Made by a program: the position numbers and the translations under genes
Shown: in pieces, positions 51,672 to 60,998 of the stretch
Layout of the letters: the number at the start of each line of letters is the position of its first letter
Numbering within the stretch: the stretch's first letter is position 1
Notes under the pieces: generated by a model
What the model saw: the letters and a program-made list of their open reading frames with translations, nothing else
Databases searched by the model: none
Told to the model about the DNA's origin: nothing
Assembly (NCBI RefSeq): GCF_039543385.1
Contig: NZ_BAABJQ010000010.1
Location: 206,164-270,163 of the forward strand
Direction of reading: 5' to 3'
From: Rugosimonospora acidiphila
GTDB lineage: Bacteria > Actinomycetota > Actinomycetes > Mycobacteriales > Micromonosporaceae
Length of the DNA: 64,000 nt

Positions 51672-52484
51672 ATGGCTGAGACCCCGGACCGCGCCGAACC
51701 CACCAACCGCGCCGAGCCCACCGGCGGCACCGCGGCTTCCGGTGGCGCCGCGGCTTCCGGTGGCGCCACGGCTCCCGATGGTGCCGTCGCCCCCGGTCGC
51801 GCCGGGACCGCTGACCGCGGGCAACTGCGCGCGTCCGACGCGGACCGCCAGCGGGTCGCCGAGATCCTGCACCGGGCGGCCGGGGAGGGCCGGCTCGCGC
51901 TGGACGAGCTGGACGAGCGGCTGGCCGTCGTCTACGCCGCGCGCACCTACGCGGAGCTGGAGCCGGTCACCGCCGACCTGCCCACGCACGGCGAGCGGCT
52001 GGCCCCCGCCGTGCCCCAGGCGCCGGGGCCGGCCCCGGCCCCGGTCCGGCCCCCGGGCTCACCCACCACCAAGGGCGCGGCCGTCGCGATAATGGGCGGC
52101 TTCCAGCGCAAGGGCGCCTGGGCCGCCCCCGGCACCTTCTCCTGCTTCGCGCTGCTCGGCGGCGGCGAGGTCGACCTGCGCGAGGCGCGCCTGATCGACG
52201 GCGAGATCACCATCTGGGCGTTCGCGTTCATGGGTGGGATCAGCGTGCTCGTGCCGGAGGATGCCATGGTGACCGTCAACGGCATCGGCATCATGGGCGG
52301 GTTCGACCACCGGGCGTCCGGCGCCGGGCAGACGGGCGGGCCGCGCATCACCGTCAACGGGCTGGCGTTCTGGGGCGGCGTGGACGTCAGGCGGCTACCC
52401 ACCGAGGGCGAGCTGAAGCGCCGCAAAGAGGAACGCAAGCGGCGCAAGCGGGAACTGCCCGGGTCCGAGTACCCGGAAAATTGA
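51672..52484 (+). CDS. DUF1707 protein with LiaF-like C-terminal domain
   Basis: 270 residues. After an Ala/Gly-rich N-terminus with GGAAASGGA-type repeats, the DUF1707 domain appears (LRASDADRQRVAEILHRAAGEGRLALDELDERLAVVYAARTYAELEPV). A beta-rich domain with repeating IMGGF/FMGGI/IMGGF turns follows, as in LiaF-type cell-wall stress proteins. The C-terminus is strongly basic (KRRKEERKRRKREL). It probably takes part in envelope-stress sensing; the exact role is unknown. Confidence 0.83.
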   Translation: MAETPDRAEPTNRAEPTGGTAASGGAAASGGATAPDGAVAPGRAGTADRGQLRASDADRQRVAEILHRAAGEGRLALDELDERLAVVYAARTYAELEPVTADLPTHGERLAPAVPQAPGPAPAPVRPPGSPTTKGAAVAIMGGFQRKGAWAAPGTFSCFALLGGGEVDLREARLIDGEITIWAFAFMGGISVLVPEDAMVTVNGIGIMGGFDHRASGAGQTGGPRITVNGLAFWGGVDVRRLPTEGELKRRKEERKRRKRELPGSEYPEN

Positions 52485-52576
52485 TGGATGATTTTGCGTT
52501 GATGTTGCATGAATCGATGCGAGTTTGCTCCCGACGAGGGACGTAACGCTCGCAGTTGGTCGCATACTCTGGATGC

Positions 52577-54988
52577 GTGTTCCGGCGACGTCGCTCCCGC
52601 AACCGTGACCACAGCCTGTTCTCGAACGCCGCGGCGCTGATCGCGTGCGGTCTGCTCGCCGGGGTCGTGGTCGCCGCCGCGCTGTTCCCGGTCGTGGCCA
52701 TCTCCGGCCTGGCGGCGAAGACCGGCGCGGACGGCTTCGACGACCTGCCCACGCAGCTGACGGTGCAGCAGTCGCCGCAGATCAGCTACGTCTACGCGTC
52801 CGACGGCAAGACGCTGATCTCCACGTTCTACGACGAGGACCGGCGCGACGTGCCCCTCGCGCAGGTGGCCAAGGTGATGCAGGAGGCCATGGTCGCCGCC
52901 GAGGACACGCGTTTTTACCAGCACCACGGCGTGGACATCAAGGGTGTGGCCCGGGCTCTCGTGGCCGACCAGCAGGCCGGCCAGACCGAGCAGGGCGCGT
53001 CGACGCTGACCATGCAGTACGTGCGGCAGGCCGTCGAGTACTCGGCCGCCAGCCCGCAGCAGGTGGTCGACGCCACCGCGGACACCCCCGAGCGCAAGAT
53101 TCGCGAGATGCGCTACGCGCTGTCCCTGGAGAAGCAGCTGACCAAGCAGCAGATCCTGGAGCGCTACCTCAACCTCGTGCCGTTCGGCAACAGCGCCTTC
53201 GGCATCTACGCCGCGTCCGAGGCATACTTCGGCATCGCGCCCAGCGCGCTGACCCTGGGACAGGCCGCGCTGCTGGCCGGGCTGCCCAAGGCGCCCAGCT
53301 CCTACGACCCGACCACCTCCGGCGGGCTCAAGCAGGCGACCGACCGGCGCGACAACTACGTGCTGGTGAACATGGTGAAGATGGGTTACATCAGCGAGGC
53401 GCAGCGGCAGGCCGCCATCAAGACGCCGCTGAAGTTCGTCGACCGGGTGTCACCCAACGGCTGCACTCTGGTCGCCAACAACAGCTGGGGCTTTTTCTGC
53501 GACTACTTCTACCGCTGGTGGTTGCAGCAGCCGGCGTTCGGCGCCGACGAGTACGAGCGGGAGATCCGACTCAAGACCGGCGGCTACACGATCGTCACCT
53601 CGTTGGACGTGGGTGCGCAGGCGTCGGCCAAGAAAAACGTGGAGAAGTACGACCAGACCGGCAGCAATCCGAGCGCGTTGATGCTCGCCGGCGTGCAGCC
53701 GGGCACCGGGCGCGTCGTGCTGATGGCCGCCAACCGCAACTTCAGCAACGACCAGTCGCACAACACGACCAGCTCCGACCCGGCCAAGGGCAGGCTGGGC
53801 ATCAAAGGCAACAGCCCCAACACGACCAACCCGTTGATCAGCGGCGGCACCGACCTCGCCGGGTACCAGGCCGGCTCGTCGTTCAAGGTGTTCACCATGG
53901 TGGCGGCGCTGGAGCAGGGCGTGAAGCTGAACTACACCATCAACACCACGTCGCCGTACGTGTCGAAGTACCCGGTCGAGCCGGGCAGCCCGGCGTCGTG
54001 CCACGGCGCGCACTACTGCCCCGTCAACGACAACCCGCCCTACATGAACGGGCCACGCAACATGTGGACCGGACTGGGGCGCTCGGTGAACACCTACTGG
54101 GTGCCGATGGAGGAAAAGGTCGGCGCGCAGAACGCGGTCAACGTGGCAAAGGGCCTGGGCATCCAGTTCCGGGCGCCCTCCGACGCCTCGCTCGCCGCGA
54201 ACGCCAGCCAGTGGGGTGCCTTCACCCTCGGTGTGTCCGCGACGACCCCGCTGGACATGGCCAACGCCTACGCCTCGCTGGCCGCGGACGGGCTGTACTG
54301 CGAGCCGCTGCCGGTCGACTCGATCAGTGACTTCGGCGGGCACAAGCTGGACGCCGCGAACCCGCGCTGCCACCAGGCGGTGCCGGTTGACGTGTCGCGC
54401 GCCGCGGTCGACGCCATGCGCTGCCCGGTCGGCGACCAGTCGGCGTTCGACCAGTGCGACGGCGCGACCGCCGCGAACATCCGGGACATGGTGGGCAAGC
54501 CGGTCGCCGGTAAGACCGGAACCACCGATGGTAACCAGACCGCGACGCTGATAACGATGACCAAACAGCTGTCGGTGGGCGGCATCCTCGCCGACCCGGA
54601 CTGGTCGCAGACCACCCGGCTGCAACACGACGTCGGTGGCGTGGACCCGCACGCCGACGTGGTGAACCCGGCCGTGGGCGAGACCCTGCACGACGTGATG
54701 GTTGGCAAGCCGGGCATGGACTTCACCGCGCCGCCGCGCACGCTGGCCTTCGGCAAGCAGAGCGGGAGCAGCGTGACGTGCAAGTCGGTCTCCTCGGCCA
54801 CGGCGACGCTGCGTGCCGGCGGATACCGGGTCAAGGTAAGCCGCGACCCGGTGGCCTCCAGCTGTCCGGCCGGAACGGTCGCCCGGGCCAAGCTGTCCGG
54901 CGGCTCCAACGGGACCGGTACGGCCACCCTTCAGATCAGCGAGGGACCCGCGGCGGGACGCGCGAGCCCCTCGGCCGGCGGTGACTGA
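52577..54988 (+). CDS. Bifunctional penicillin-binding protein (class A)
   Basis: About 803 residues from the GTG at 52577; a start at 52556 adds seven. One transmembrane helix (LIACGLLAGVVVAAALFPVV) is followed by a GT51 transglycosylase (EDTRFYQHHGVD, GASTLTMQYVRQ, RKIREMRYALSLEKQLTK) and a transpeptidase with Ser in SSFKVF, RSVN (SxN) and GKTGTT (KTG). A PASTA-like segment ends the protein. It polymerises and cross-links peptidoglycan outside the membrane. Confidence 0.94.
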   Translation: MFRRRRSRNRDHSLFSNAAALIACGLLAGVVVAAALFPVVAISGLAAKTGADGFDDLPTQLTVQQSPQISYVYASDGKTLISTFYDEDRRDVPLAQVAKVMQEAMVAAEDTRFYQHHGVDIKGVARALVADQQAGQTEQGASTLTMQYVRQAVEYSAASPQQVVDATADTPERKIREMRYALSLEKQLTKQQILERYLNLVPFGNSAFGIYAASEAYFGIAPSALTLGQAALLAGLPKAPSSYDPTTSGGLKQATDRRDNYVLVNMVKMGYISEAQRQAAIKTPLKFVDRVSPNGCTLVANNSWGFFCDYFYRWWLQQPAFGADEYEREIRLKTGGYTIVTSLDVGAQASAKKNVEKYDQTGSNPSALMLAGVQPGTGRVVLMAANRNFSNDQSHNTTSSDPAKGRLGIKGNSPNTTNPLISGGTDLAGYQAGSSFKVFTMVAALEQGVKLNYTINTTSPYVSKYPVEPGSPASCHGAHYCPVNDNPPYMNGPRNMWTGLGRSVNTYWVPMEEKVGAQNAVNVAKGLGIQFRAPSDASLAANASQWGAFTLGVSATTPLDMANAYASLAADGLYCEPLPVDSISDFGGHKLDAANPRCHQAVPVDVSRAAVDAMRCPVGDQSAFDQCDGATAANIRDMVGKPVAGKTGTTDGNQTATLITMTKQLSVGGILADPDWSQTTRLQHDVGGVDPHADVVNPAVGETLHDVMVGKPGMDFTAPPRTLAFGKQSGSSVTCKSVSSATATLRAGGYRVKVSRDPVASSCPAGTVARAKLSGGSNGTGTATLQISEGPAAGRASPSAGGD

Positions 54989-55249
54989 GACCGCGCGGTG
55001 ACGGAGTCAGCGCGGTCAGTGAGGTAGCGCGGTCACTGGGGCAGTGCGGTGATTGGCGCAGCGTGGCGCCGCTTGGCGTCCGTCGATGGGTGGTCTACGG
55101 TTTAGCACGTACCGAGACGCGCGGGGGGCCGTCCGGGGCCCGATAGTCCGCCACATCTAAAACAGGCAGGGCAGTCGGGTCATGACGCGGGCGGGCGGGC
55201 CGGCGATACGGTGACCTGACTCGATCAGATGACCGTGGGGGAAGCGGCA
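54989..55249. other. Intergenic region with imperfect direct repeats
   Basis: Near 54995-55070 short units of the type GCGCGGTCA/GTGCGGTGA recur several times. No gene or c-di-GMP riboswitch is recognisable upstream of the GGDEF gene. Confidence 0.4.
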
Positions 55250-57439
55250 ATGGAGCCGAAGGCGCGCGGTTGGCTCGCCTACCTGATCGTCGGGCTGGGC
55301 GTGACCGCTGCTTATTATCTGGTGCCGGCGGTCGGACCGCTGCGGGGCGCGAAAGTCGTGCTGTACTGCCTGGTCAGCGCCTCGGCGGCGGTGGCCCTCG
55401 GGTTCCGGCTGCGGCGCGACCGGCCCCCGCAGTGGCTGCCCTGGCTGATGCTCGGGCTCGGCCAACTGGTCTACGCCGGCGCCGACACCAGCTTTTTCGC
55501 GTCGCACCTGCTCGGCTCCGCCGGGCTGCTACAAGCTGCCTACCTGCTGTACCTGTCCCACTACCCGTTGGTGGTGCTCGGACTGGGTCTGCTGATCCGG
55601 TCCCGCATCCCGGGCCGGGACCTGGCCGGGCTGCTGGACGCCGGCGTGCTCGTGGTGGTGGCCGCGCTGCCGTACTGGCTGTACCTGGTCGAGCCGCACT
55701 CCCACTTCGCGATGTCGCTGAGCACGCGGGTCGTCTCCGTCGGCTACTCGGTGATGGATCTGGCGCTGCTCGGGGCGGCGGTGCGGCTGATGCTCGGCGC
55801 CGGGCGGCGTCCGGCCGCGTTCGTCCTGCTGTGCGGCAACCTGCTCGCGATGCTGGCGGCCGACACGGCCTTCTCGGTCCAGCGGCTGCACGGCGCGCAG
55901 GCCTCCGGCCGGGCGCTGGGCGCGGTGTGGCTGATCGCCGACCTGTGCCTGGGCGCGGCCGCGCTGCACCCGACAATGAGCAAGCTGGGCAAGCGCTCGC
56001 ACGTGCGCGGCGCCCATGGAATGCCGACCCGGGTGGCCACGCTGTCCGCCACCGCGTTCACCGCGCCGGTGATGCTGGTGGTCGAGTGCGCCAACCACGC
56101 GTACCGCGACATCCCGGCCACCGCCGTGGCCTGCCTGCTGCTGTTCGGGCTCACCATCGCCCGGATCACCGCGCTGGTCGCCGCTCAGCGGCGCTCGGCC
56201 ATCACCGACGCGCTGACCGGGCTGCACACCCGCCAGTTCGTCGAGGCGCAGCTGGCGCTGGAAGTGGCCCGGGCGCGGCGGTCCGGGTCGGCCGTTGCCA
56301 TGTTCGTCATCGACATCGATAATTTCCATTCGGTCAATGACCGGTACGGCCATCCGGCGGGCGACCGGGCGCTGGTGGAGATCGCCCGTCGGCTGCGCGA
56401 GGCGGCGCGGCCGGGCGACGTGCTCGCCCGCTACGGCGGCGAGGAGTTCGCACTGCTGGCGCCGGGGCTGTGCCCGGACGAGCTGACCGCGATGTCCGCG
56501 CGGCTGTCCGATCGGCTCACCGGCAGCCCGGTCACGGTGTCGTCGAGCACCTACCTCATGGTCACCGTGTCGATCGGCGCGGCGGGCTACCCGAGCCACG
56601 GCGAGGGCCCCGGGGAGCTGGTCGCCGCGGTGGACCGGGAGCTGTCCCGGGCCAAGGCGCGCGGCCGTGCCGGTTCCGGCGAGCCGGCACCGCCGGCGGC
56701 CCCGCCGGCCGGTGCTAACCAGACCCCCATGGTTGACTTCCTGCGCCAGGTCGCCGATCAGGTGGACCTCTGGCTCTCCGCGCAGGAGCACAGCACCGCG
56801 GTCTCCCGGTGGGCGACGATGATGTCCGGCCGGCTCGGCCTGGACGAGGCCATCCGGTGGCGGCTGGAGTTGGCCGGCCGGCTGCACGACATCGGCAAGA
56901 TCGTGGTGCCCGAGGCCATCCTCAGCAAGCCGACCCGGCTGACCGAGGAGGAGTGGCTGCTGCTGCGGCAGCATCCGGACCACGGTGCCCGGCTGGCCCG
57001 GCTGGTACCGGGATTCGACGCGGTGGCCGAGACCATCCGGCAGCACCACGAGCGGTACGACGGCGCCGGGTACCCGGACCGGTTGGGCGGGTCGGGCATC
57101 CGGCTGGAGGCACGGATCATCGCGGTCTGCGACTCCTGGGCGGCGATGCGCTCGGACCGGGCGTACCAGCCGGCGTTGAGCGAGGACCGGGCGCGCGAGC
57201 AGCTGTGGGCGGGCCGGGGCACCCAGTTCGACCCGGACCTGGTCGACCTGTTCCTCGACCTGCACGAGCGGGGCGAGGTGGGCCAGTTGAGCCTGCTGCG
57301 GCCCGCCGCCACCCCGTTCTCCGCCGAGACCGCCGCGCGTTTCAACGGCGGGCCGCTCTCCCTGCCCGGCCCGCGATCGGGGACGGTGCCCGCACCCCGC
57401 TCCGCGCCGGCCGCCACCTTCGACCGCCTGACTCCCTGA
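55250..57439 (+). CDS. Membrane GGDEF plus HD-GYP c-di-GMP enzyme
   Basis: 729 residues from the ATG at 55250, which has GGGGAAG upstream. Residues 1-310 form about ten hydrophobic segments of the same type as the sensor at 4048. The GGDEF domain has an intact active site (GGEEF, about 397) and an RxxD inhibitory site (RPGD) five residues before it. The HD-GYP domain has HDIGK (about 545) and HHERYDGAGYP (about 597). Both synthesis and breakdown of c-di-GMP are therefore possible in one protein, with product feedback. The signal sensed by the membrane part is unknown. Confidence 0.93.
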   Translation: MEPKARGWLAYLIVGLGVTAAYYLVPAVGPLRGAKVVLYCLVSASAAVALGFRLRRDRPPQWLPWLMLGLGQLVYAGADTSFFASHLLGSAGLLQAAYLLYLSHYPLVVLGLGLLIRSRIPGRDLAGLLDAGVLVVVAALPYWLYLVEPHSHFAMSLSTRVVSVGYSVMDLALLGAAVRLMLGAGRRPAAFVLLCGNLLAMLAADTAFSVQRLHGAQASGRALGAVWLIADLCLGAAALHPTMSKLGKRSHVRGAHGMPTRVATLSATAFTAPVMLVVECANHAYRDIPATAVACLLLFGLTIARITALVAAQRRSAITDALTGLHTRQFVEAQLALEVARARRSGSAVAMFVIDIDNFHSVNDRYGHPAGDRALVEIARRLREAARPGDVLARYGGEEFALLAPGLCPDELTAMSARLSDRLTGSPVTVSSSTYLMVTVSIGAAGYPSHGEGPGELVAAVDRELSRAKARGRAGSGEPAPPAAPPAGANQTPMVDFLRQVADQVDLWLSAQEHSTAVSRWATMMSGRLGLDEAIRWRLELAGRLHDIGKIVVPEAILSKPTRLTEEEWLLLRQHPDHGARLARLVPGFDAVAETIRQHHERYDGAGYPDRLGGSGIRLEARIIAVCDSWAAMRSDRAYQPALSEDRAREQLWAGRGTQFDPDLVDLFLDLHERGEVGQLSLLRPAATPFSAETAARFNGGPLSLPGPRSGTVPAPRSAPAATFDRLTP

Positions 57440-57578
57440 CGGGGAAAGCCCTCAGGCTCATAGTCCACTGTGGATTATCCCTGATTGCGGCGTGTCGACG
57501 CGCCCTGCCCACTTGCGGCCCGGTACCCGTGAGGGTAGGCAGAGGGATGTCGATGTTTCGCTACTTGGGGAGGCACGC

Positions 57579-59411
57579 ATGAGGCTGATTCTGGGGCGCC
57601 GGCACGGGTACCCGCTGGCGGTGCTGGCCGCCGCGGCCGTGCTGGCGGTGCCGACGGCCGCGGCCGCGGCGCCGGCCGGGCACGGTTCGCCGGGCTCGGC
57701 CCCGCCACCCGGCCCGACCGCCACCGGCTCCGGCGGCGCGGTCGCCACGGTCGACCCGACCGCCACCAGTGTCGGCCTGGACGTGCTGCGGCACGGCGGC
57801 AACGCGGTCGACGCCGCGGTGGCCGCGGCCGCGACGCTCGGCGTGACCGAGCCGTTCTCCTCCGGCATCGGTGGCGGCGGCTTCTTCGTGTACTACGACG
57901 CCCGTTCCCACACCGTGCACACGCTCGACGGGCGGGAGACGGCGCCGGTCTCGATGAAGCAGAACGCCTTCGTCGACCCGGGCACCGGCGCGCCGTACGC
58001 GTTCCAGGAGGCCCGGATCAGCGGCATCTCGGCCGGCATTCCCGGCTCGCTGATGACCTGGCAGACCGCCCTGCACAACTGGGGGACCAGTTCGCTCGCC
58101 GACGCGTTGAGCCCGGCGATCGACGTGGCCACGCACGGCTTTCCGGTGGACGCCACGTTCGCCGGGCAGGTCAGCAGCAACGCGGCCGCGTTCAGTCAGT
58201 TCACCTCGACCCGCGCGCTGTATCTGCGCAATGGCGCGCCGCCGGCCGTCGGCTCGACCTTCCGCAACCCCGACCTGGCCGAGACCTACCGGCTGATCGC
58301 CAAGAACGGGGTGCAGGAGTTCTACCGCGGCCCAGTGGCCCAGGACATCGTGCGCACCGTGCAGCACCCGCCGGTGGCCAGTGACCCGGCGATGTCCTGG
58401 CCGTACACCATCCGGCCGGGCACCATGCGCGCCTCCGACTTGGCCGCGTACGCGGTCCGGCAGCCCGCGCCGACCCACGTCACGTACCACGGCCTGGACG
58501 TGTACGGCATGGCCACGCCGTCCAGCGGCGGCAGCACGGTCGGCGAGGCGCTGAACATCCTGAAGAACTTCGACCTGGCGCACGAGCCGCGCACCACCGC
58601 GCTCAACGACTACCTCCAGGCCAGCGCGCTGGCATTCGCCGACCGCAACCGCTACGTCGGCGACTACACGCCGCGGTCCGAGCTGAACTCGTTGCTCACC
58701 AACGACTTCGGCCGGCAGCGGGCCTGCCTGGTCGACCAGGCGCACGCGCTGCCCACCCCGATCGGTCCCGGCGTGCCGGGCGCCAACGGCCGGTGCACCC
58801 CCTCGGCCGGTACGGTGACCGACAGCAACGAGCAGAGCACCACCAACCTGACCGTGGCCGACCGGTGGGGCAACGTGGTGGAGTACACGCTGACCATCGA
58901 GCAGATCGGTGGCAACGCCATGCTGGTGCCGGGCCGGGGCTTCCTGCTCAACAACGAGCTGACCGACTTCAACTTCACCCCGACCCAGGGCAGCGCGCCG
59001 GACCCGAACCTGCCCGGCCCGGGCAAGCGGCCGCGCAGTTCGATGTCCCCGACCATCCTGCTCGATCACGGCCGGCCATACCTGGCGGTGGGCTCGCCGG
59101 GCGGGGCGACCATCATTACCACCGTGCTGCAGATCCTGGTCAACCGGCTGGACTTCGGGATGAGCCTGCCCGACGCGATAGCCGCGCCCAGGGCCTCGCA
59201 GCGGGACGCCGCGACGACCGACGTGGAGCAGTCGTTCCTGGCCTCACCGCAGGCCGGTCCGCTGGCCGCGATGGGGTACCAGTGGGGCGCCCCGGCGGAG
59301 ATCGGTGCGGCCACTGGCATCGAGTTCCTGCCGGGCAACCGGCTGGTGGCATCGGCCGAACCGGTCCGGCGAGGCACCGGATCGGCCGGGGTGGTGCGTC
59401 CAGCACGTTGA
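57579..59411 (+). CDS. ggt: Gamma-glutamyltranspeptidase
   Basis: 610 residues from the ATG at 57579, preceded by GGGGAGG. A signal peptide (LAVLAAAAVLAVPTAAAAAP) directs it outside the cell. The family start is visible (GLDVLRHGGNAVDAAVAAAATLGVTEPFSSGIGGGGFF). The autoprocessing and nucleophile site reads STTNLTVAD, with Thr as nucleophile; Asn replaces the usual His. GSPGGATIITTVLQ near the end is typical. It cleaves gamma-glutamyl bonds of glutathione or similar compounds. Confidence 0.92.
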   Translation: MRLILGRRHGYPLAVLAAAAVLAVPTAAAAAPAGHGSPGSAPPPGPTATGSGGAVATVDPTATSVGLDVLRHGGNAVDAAVAAAATLGVTEPFSSGIGGGGFFVYYDARSHTVHTLDGRETAPVSMKQNAFVDPGTGAPYAFQEARISGISAGIPGSLMTWQTALHNWGTSSLADALSPAIDVATHGFPVDATFAGQVSSNAAAFSQFTSTRALYLRNGAPPAVGSTFRNPDLAETYRLIAKNGVQEFYRGPVAQDIVRTVQHPPVASDPAMSWPYTIRPGTMRASDLAAYAVRQPAPTHVTYHGLDVYGMATPSSGGSTVGEALNILKNFDLAHEPRTTALNDYLQASALAFADRNRYVGDYTPRSELNSLLTNDFGRQRACLVDQAHALPTPIGPGVPGANGRCTPSAGTVTDSNEQSTTNLTVADRWGNVVEYTLTIEQIGGNAMLVPGRGFLLNNELTDFNFTPTQGSAPDPNLPGPGKRPRSSMSPTILLDHGRPYLAVGSPGGATIITTVLQILVNRLDFGMSLPDAIAAPRASQRDAATTDVEQSFLASPQAGPLAAMGYQWGAPAEIGAATGIEFLPGNRLVASAEPVRRGTGSAGVVRPAR

Positions 59412-60227
59412 GTGACCGGCACTGAGCCGCCGGGCCGGAGCGAGTCCGGTCCGGCGGCCGGGCACACTGTGATCGTGAAGACGACGCTGGCCATCGACTG
59501 CGGCGGTGGTGGGATCAAGGGCTCGATCTTGGATGAGGCGGGCACCATGCGCACGCATCCGCAGCGGGTGCCCACCCCGTACCCGTTGTCGCCCGCCCGG
59601 TTCGTGTCGACCCTGGTCGAGTTGGGGTCGGAGTTCCCGACGCCGGACCGGGTCACGGTGGGTATGCCCGGGATGATCCGGCACGGTGTGGTGGTGGCCA
59701 CCCCGCACTACGTCACCCGGAGCGGGCCGCGGACCAAGATCGACTCCGACCTGCTGTCGGCGTGGAGCGGCTTCGACGCGCAGAGCGCGGTCGGCGCCGC
59801 GTTCGGGGTGCCGACGCTGGTGCTCAACGACGCCGAGGTGCACGGGGCCGGCGTGGTCGCCGGTGCCGGTCTGGAGCTGGTACTCACCCTGGGTACCGGG
59901 CTGGGATGCGCCCTGTTCGACGGCGGGACGCTGGCGCCGCACATAGAGTTCTCGCAGGCCCCGGCGAAGTGGGGGCAGAGCTACGACACGTACATCGGCG
60001 AGCCGGAGCGCCGGCGCCTCGGCGACGCGCTGTGGTCACGTCGGGTACGCGCGGTGGTGGAGGGGCTCCGTCCGGTGTTCCTGTGGGACCGGCTCTACCT
60101 CGGCGGCGGCAACTCCCGGCACATCCGATCGGAGCAGCTGGCCCGGATGGGCGACGACGTGGTGGTGGTACCGAACACGGCCGGCATCATCGGCGGGGTG
60201 CGGGCCTGGTCGATCCGGGGCGTCTGA
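59412..60227 (+). CDS. ROK-family sugar kinase (polyphosphate glucokinase-like)
   Basis: 271 residues from a GTG next to the ggt stop; a GTG near 59470 would remove the disordered first 20. The phosphate site LAIDCGGGGIKGSILD, VTVGMPGMI, the catalytic-Asp region LVLNDAEVHGAG and the adenosine motif LTLGTGLGCALF fit the ROK fold and polyphosphate glucokinases. There is no zinc-binding Cys cluster, as expected for that subgroup. It probably phosphorylates glucose or a related sugar. Confidence 0.85.
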   Translation: MTGTEPPGRSESGPAAGHTVIVKTTLAIDCGGGGIKGSILDEAGTMRTHPQRVPTPYPLSPARFVSTLVELGSEFPTPDRVTVGMPGMIRHGVVVATPHYVTRSGPRTKIDSDLLSAWSGFDAQSAVGAAFGVPTLVLNDAEVHGAGVVAGAGLELVLTLGTGLGCALFDGGTLAPHIEFSQAPAKWGQSYDTYIGEPERRRLGDALWSRRVRAVVEGLRPVFLWDRLYLGGGNSRHIRSEQLARMGDDVVVVPNTAGIIGGVRAWSIRGV

Positions 60228-60568
60228 GCCGGATCCTCGGGTCCGCTCCTGCGCCGCCAGCGATGCCAGCAGGCCGCGGACCCAGCGGATCCCCTCCGGA
60301 TCCAGGCCGTTGAGCGGCTCGTCAAGCAGCAGTACGGCCGGATCGCCGAGCAGTACGGCCGGATCGCCGAGCGGCGCGGTCGCGATGCCCAGCGTGCCTG
60401 CCCGCCGTCCGGCCGGTCCAGCCCCATCAGCAGGCGCAGAGTGGTTGACTTTCCCGACCCGTTGGCACCCAGGAAACCGGTCACCGTGCCGGGCCGGACC
60501 GCGAAGCTGAGCCGGTCGACGGCCAGGGTGGGGCCGTAGCGTTTGGTCAGATCCTTGACCTCGATCAC
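60228..60568 (-). pseudogene. Decayed ABC-2-type transporter ATPase
   Basis: It begins with a GTG and a good GAGGAGG site: IEVKDLTKRYGPTLAVDRLSF, then Walker A FLGANGSGKSTTLRLLMGLDRPDGG. After that the frame breaks and the middle (Q-loop to signature) is missing. In another frame LLLDEPLNGLDPEGIRWV (Walker B and D-loop) appears, and the C-terminus is lost. A 21-bp tandem duplication (60329-60370, encoding LGDPAVL twice) lies at the join. The gene is dead; the rest of its transporter is not in the window. Confidence 0.87.
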
Positions 60569-60750
60569 CGAACCTCCTCGCTGGCCGTGTGCCTGAACGC
60601 CGCCGCTTTCGGCGAGCGTCCGTTCATCGGTGAGGTGAGCACGGGCCTCGTTGGCCTCGAAGATCACAGTAGGTAACCGAGGCGGCACGCGGAATGCGGC
60701 TATCACCTGGATTCCGGACCGGGGGATAGCCCCCGGTGCGGTCGGTGCCG

Positions 60751-60790
60751 GGCGTGGTCAGTGATCGCCGGGCGTGGTCAGTGATCGCCG
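60751..60790. repeat. Perfect 20-bp tandem duplication
   Basis: The unit GGCGTGGTCAGTGATCGCCG occurs twice head to tail, upstream of the sugar ABC operon. Origin unknown; a recent slippage event is likely. Confidence 0.85.
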
Positions 60791-60852
60791 GGCGCGCGAG
60801 GCGCGGTGGTGGTGGTTGCCGAACTCGACCGTACGGCGTAGATATCGATCTA

Positions 60853-60866
60853 TCGAAAGTATTCGA
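60853..60866. promoter_or_regulatory. Palindrome upstream of the sugar ABC operon
   Basis: TCGAA-AGTA-TTCGA is a perfect inverted repeat in an AT-richer patch about 130 bp before the binding-protein gene. It resembles LacI/ROK-type operators of sugar operons, but no regulator gene is adjacent. Confidence 0.4.
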
Positions 60867-60998
60867 GATATGGATCGGGCTCGCCGGCGCCGGCCGGATC
60901 CGGCGCCTCGCACGCGGCCACCCGCGCGGCCTCGACCAGATCGAGTCGCTGGGGCTGACCGGCGTCGACGCGCGGACCCTGGGACTGGAGGATGCGAC

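Larger units (their letters stand above)
60569..60998. other. Upstream region of the sugar ABC operon, with a possible oxidoreductase remnant
   Basis: It contains a 20-bp unit repeated twice (60751-60790), a palindrome (60853-60866), and a short reading stretch from about 60868 (IWIGLAGAGRI) that looks like the NAD-site start of a Gfo/Idh/MocA oxidoreductase such as iolG but soon degenerates. No complete gene is present. Confidence 0.45.

Noticed and set aside
30488..57480. TCCACTGTGGA-type matches at about 30490 and 57469 as copies of the tRNA-array motif
   Set aside because: The one at 30490 is coding sequence of coxS, and the motif is short and nearly palindromic, so chance matches are expected.
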